Position numbers and translations under genes: made by a program. Below are positions 60,579-64,000 of a DNA stretch of 64,000 nt, in pieces. How positions within the stretch are numbered: position 1 is the stretch's first letter; the number at the start of each line of letters is the position of its first letter. The notes under the pieces are model-generated. The model saw nothing but the letters and a program-made list of their open reading frames with translations. It was not told the origin of the DNA and did no database searches. This DNA is from Orbilia blumenaviensis. Taxonomy: Eukaryota; Ascomycota; Orbiliomycetes; Orbiliales; Orbiliaceae. The DNA lies in NCBI GenBank assembly GCA_036872755.1, contig JAVHNS010000017.1:682001-746000 (forward strand). Reading direction: 5' to 3'.

Positions 60579-61645
60579 TTACGCGCAAGTAGGGTTTTCC
60601 TGTGCCTTCGAGTTCATCAACAAGGCAACGATAAGACCGTAAAGACCTGGGTATACCATTAGCATTGAATTCAACTATTATCCTAATGAGGGGCAATAAC
60701 ATACCCAAGACTTCTGCGAAAATGAGAATCAAGATCATTCCAACGAAGAGCCTTGGCTGCTGGACAGTGCCGCGGACACCAGCATCACCAACAATACCAA
60801 TAGCGAATCCAGCGGCAAGACCAGAGAGACCGACAGCGAGACCAGCACCGAGCTGGATGAAACCGGAGTACAGTGTCTGTTTTTGGCTCAAACCGGAGGA
60901 AACCAAGACAGAGACGACGAGACCGTAAATGGCAACGATACCAGCCATGACGACTGGGATAGAGTCTTTAATTTTCGCGGTTAGCGTACAATCTCCAGCC
61001 TACAGATAGCAACATCCCGTGAAACAATGGCTTCGTGGATTTTTGGTGTGTGGCTGACGTTTCGAGCTTACGCACTACAACCGCGGCCACTCTCAAAAAG
61101 TCCGGAGCCAGCATTCCAGGGCCAGTTGTGCAATGGGAACAGCGAACATACTCTTTACCATCATATCGGGTCTCAAGACACCGGAAGCGACGACACCGAC
61201 ACCAGACTTCGCAGTTCCGTAGGAAGCTCCGAAAGCACAGAAGATTATGGAGGCAGCGCACCCCATAGCACCAAAGAAAGGCTATACAGCACAGAGCATT
61301 CGAGGATCAGTATCTTTGTTCGATCGTATTACGTATTCCCCATAAGTGCTCCAGGAGCTATGATATATGGGCGGTGAACGGCGCGAATTAAACCGACGTT
61401 GGACTTGCCGCATCTAGTGCAGCCTATGACGGCAACGGAGATAATTTTCGCCAGGGGTAGACAGGAAGCCACAGCTGGACAGAGGACTGTGCAGGACATA
61501 CCGCATAGACGGGACTACATTGAAGACACGTTAGTACAGGCCTGGATATATATTTTATATTGAAACTGCAGAGCTGTCACTCGCAGTCTTTTCTCAAGCA
61601 AAAAAAAGTCGCCATCAAAGCCACGTACCAGTAATCTGAAGACAT
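60579..61645 (-). CDS. VMA3: V-type proton ATPase 16-kDa proteolipid subunit c
   Basis: Exons 61629-61645, 61502-61514, 61152-61281, 60705-60965 and 60579-60646 join to 162 residues, the normal length. The sequence starts [18 protein letters not shown] and has four membrane helices. TM4 carries the essential proton-binding glutamate E138 ([20 protein letters not shown]). This subunit forms the rotating proton-carrying ring of the vacuolar ATPase. The N-terminus ([13 protein letters not shown]) and C-terminus fit VMA3 (c) better than VMA11 (c'). The first two coding exons are only 17 and 13 bases; both are needed for the conserved CPVYA. The gene diverges from SNU13 with 513 bases between starts. 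Confidence 0.93.
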
Positions 61646-62158
61646 GATGAAATGTGTGTCGGGAGTTGCGGAAAACTCGGTCGGAAGTTAAATTAGGAGA
61701 AAGGTGAAGTCGGTATATACGTCGGCTAGTATCCTTGACGCTAAAGCAAAGTTGAAAGAGATCGAGAATTAGGCAGTGGAGGGTTGACGGGGTTCCTGAG
61801 GAGGTCGAGGACACGGAAGTTGGGCAGGTTCTGGCTGGCTGATGATGTAGACGATGGCTGGCAAGCAGGAGAGCCAAAGCAAACCAACAACACGCTTTCT
61901 AAACTTGGGGGCGTACTCTCAAGGCTTGGCATCTTGGTGACTAAGCCGCAACACGCAACACAGCGAACACTTTTTTTTTTTGTACTCTTAAATTTTTAGC
62001 TAGTTCAGAATATCCTCTCCAAATCATCACCACTTCATTCACCACTCGCATCGCAACCATCGAAGGGCGAGCTACCGCAAGGAACCCTTTGCCATTCATA
62101 GATACTCCACTACGACAGTCGCCATAGCCTATACCAACGAATAGTCAGTTCTATCAAC
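61646..62158. promoter_or_regulatory. Shared divergent promoter region of VMA3 and SNU13
   Basis: A 513-base spacer between two outward-facing housekeeping genes, with a T run at 61971-61981. Both transcripts presumably start here; no clear TATA box is seen. Confidence 0.5.
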
Positions 62159-62672
62159 ATGTCTGCCCCAAATCCCAAAGGTAAGTCGCCAGTTCCTCGC
62201 GGTATGTGCGAACCAGTGCAAAAGCTAAGAGTCAATATAGCATTCCCTCTCGCCGACCAGGCCCTTACCCAACAGATCTTGGACATCATCCAACAGGCCA
62301 ACAATTATCGTCAGCTCAAGAAGGGTGCTAACGAAGGTACTTGCGCATTGTTCTATACCCTTACTAGGCTTGTAGTTTCGGACTACTAACATGAAAATTC
62401 TTCTTTTAGCCACGAAGACTCTTAACCGTGGTATCTCTGAGTTCATCGTCATGGCGGCCGACACCTCTCCAATCGAAATCCTCCTCCATCTTCCCCTGCT
62501 CTGCGAAGACAAGAATGTTCCATACGTCTTCGTTCCCTCCAAGATCGCCCTGGGCCGTGCCTGTGGTGTTAGCAGGGCAGTCATCTCTGCCAGTGTCACC
62601 ACCAACGAGGCCAGTGAATTGGCTCAGCAGATCAAGGCTGTAAAAGACAAGATCGAGAGATTGTTGATCTAA
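62159..62672 (+). CDS. SNU13: SNU13 (15.5K), L7Ae-family U4 snRNA and box C/D snoRNA binding protein
   Basis: Exons 62159-62180, 62241-62336 and 62410-62672 join to 126 residues, the family's exact usual length. It contains the kink-turn RNA-binding signature ([12 protein letters not shown]) and the L7Ae pattern [20 protein letters not shown]. It binds the U4 5' stem-loop in the spliceosome and box C/D snoRNAs in the nucleolus. Introns are 60 and 73 bases with GTAAGT/GTACTT donors. The first coding exon is 22 bases (MSAPNPK plus one base). It is transcribed divergently from VMA3. Confidence 0.96.
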
Positions 62673-63048
62673 ACGGCTACGACAATGGTGTCATTGGGCT
62701 CAGGTTTTTTTCGTTTTTGTTCTGTTTAGGGACGGATTCTTCGAGCCACGACTGGTGTTTTTGGACAGTCGCCTCAGAAAAATGTATTTCTAACCATCTT
62801 TCCGGCTTTTCAATAAGTCCGGTGTTTGGATCTATTGCCTGTCCGATGCCCAATACCCATAAAACTCTGTATTTTTAGATAGATAATATGATATATGATT
62901 TCTAAAATATCCAACAAATCAGCTCAGCTACATGCAAACGCCACTGTTTTATATACATGGTATGTTACACTATATTCAGCATATTTTAAGCTCACAGTGC
63001 AATCTAATACACTTCATTTGCCGACACTTCATCTTCTTCCTAACCGGC
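62673..63048. other. Convergent 3' region
   Basis: Between the stops of SNU13 (+) and the gene at 63049 (-). AT-rich, with no gene seen. Confidence 0.5.
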
Positions 63049-64000
63049 TTATTTGACCTCTTTAGACACGATCTCCGGTTCAGCTGTTGGTTCCTCGGGT
63101 AGCCCCTCGTCTCTTTGTCCTGCCTCCAGTTCGGCGGCCATTGTCGCACAGTCAACTGAGTGTCCGGGTGTCCGCTTTAGTTCTTCTCGAATCTCCTCAA
63201 GAGATAATTTCGGAAGATGTTCGCCAATATATCCGGCCGGGACGGCTTCGTACTGAGGGTCCTGTGATTTTAAAAGCTCCTCCTCGTACTTGCCACCTTC
63301 CTCCAACGATCGAGACCGCCAACCAACCCCAGATTCCATATTCCACCCCTCTCTTTGCGCGCCCCCCACTCCCACGCTCCCCTCCTCGGTGGTGCCAAGC
63401 TTTTGGGCCAGTCGAAGCTCTCTATCATATTTTTCGGTTTCGAAGTCATAAATCTGGGGCTTCAGTGTTAGGCCAACAATATTGTACCTCCTATTGGCGA
63501 AGCGCCCGGCGCTTCTAGCACGTTTTGCACGATCAAAATTCGCGCGATTAAAATGATATTTAACGAATCGAACGGGTGAGCTGGATGTAGCAACTATAAA
63601 AGTATTAAAGTTAGGAGGGACTTTTTAATAACCAATGTACGGGTTTTTCATTACTCACACTCTGCAACTTCCTTGCGAAGATCCAGTAGGATAGCGAACA
63701 TGGGGATATCCATTTTGTGCCCATTAACCCATATGGCAGAGTCAGTACCAGTATGCAATGCCTGTGGGGGCATTTTGTGGACTATTTTGAGTCCTTCGGC
63801 CTTTATAGAAGTCGTATCAGGAGTTTGAGGAGGGGTTGTCGTCGTGGAGTCTATGCTTCCTGCAGCAGTCTCCGTAGGCTCGGATCCAGGCACTGGAGGC
63901 AAAGCAGCTTCCGTGGAATCTGTGCTCCCTACAGCAACCTCTGAATCTGTTGGCTCCTGTTGTGTATCCGTTATTGGCCGTATATTGGATGTCTCCGCAG
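63049..64000 (-). CDS. Conserved protein of unknown function, 5' end beyond the window
   Basis: Two exons are visible, 63659-64000 (open to the window edge) and 63049-63593. They are joined by a 65-base intron (donor GTGAGT, acceptor TTATAG). The visible N-terminal part is Thr/Pro/Glu-rich and disordered. An ordered core then begins IWVNGHKMDIPMFAILLDLR, crosses the splice into ATSSSPVRFVKYHFNRANFD, and continues RAKRARSAGRFANRRYNIVG. It reads on to KPQIYDFETEKYDRELRLAQ. The tail is acidic, ending KLSLEEIREELKRTPG and a Glu-rich stretch. The basic RAKRARSAGRFANRR stretch could bind nucleic acid or membranes. I cannot name the family. Confidence 0.75.

Overview
This window is nuclear DNA from a filamentous ascomycete (Pezizomycotina). 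Genes carry several short introns (about 54-220 bases) with GTATGT/GTAAGT-type donors and TACTAA(C/T)-type branch points. The recognisable proteins are fungal (REX3-type exonuclease, vacuolar ATPase c subunit, SNU13, YMC-like carrier, MFS sugar transporter, F-box protein, fungal CorA-like protein). Intergenic DNA is rich in poly-A/T runs and simple repeats. The exact class cannot be fixed from sequence alone. There are no bacterial features, no CRISPR array, no tRNA or rRNA that I could find, and no intact transposable element.

Layout. 1-132: tail of a gene entering from the left. 974-3724: two compactly spaced minus-strand genes (JmjC/cupin oxygenase; Cys-rich zinc-binding unknown), with a divergent small three-exon gene at 4136-4865. 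4.9-12.8 kb is mostly non-coding around one secreted-protein gene (8702-9460). 12.8-22.4 kb is gene-dense: a coiled-coil protein, the REX3-type exonuclease, a YMC-like mitochondrial carrier, a NIF3/YqfO-like protein and a small low-complexity protein. 22.4-28.1 kb is a gene-free, homopolymer-rich stretch before a Gln/His-rich gene (28110-29888). 32.5-35.2 kb holds a secreted multi-exon protein with a transglutaminase-like Cys-His-Asp arrangement and, divergent from it, a small frameshifted gene. 37.9-38.8 kb is a Ser/Pro-rich fungal protein. 39-48.3 kb is gene-poor and includes a decayed multi-exon gene (about 43.3-44.5 kb). 48.3-64 kb is again gene-dense: a 14-exon sugar transporter, an F-box protein, a CorA-like membrane protein, the divergent pair VMA3/SNU13, and a conserved gene running off the right edge.

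The genes do not form an obvious pathway cluster; most are housekeeping or unconnected single genes. The most distinctive features are structural. Very small internal exons recur: 4 and 22 nt in the transporter, 12 and 10 nt in the carrier, 13 nt in VMA3, 25 nt in the secreted enzyme-like gene. The coding part of the first exon is also very short in three genes (17, 18 and 22 nt). Each is required to keep the reading frame and, where the family is known, to supply conserved residues. The best candidate for undescribed biology is the secreted two-part protein at 32529-34511.
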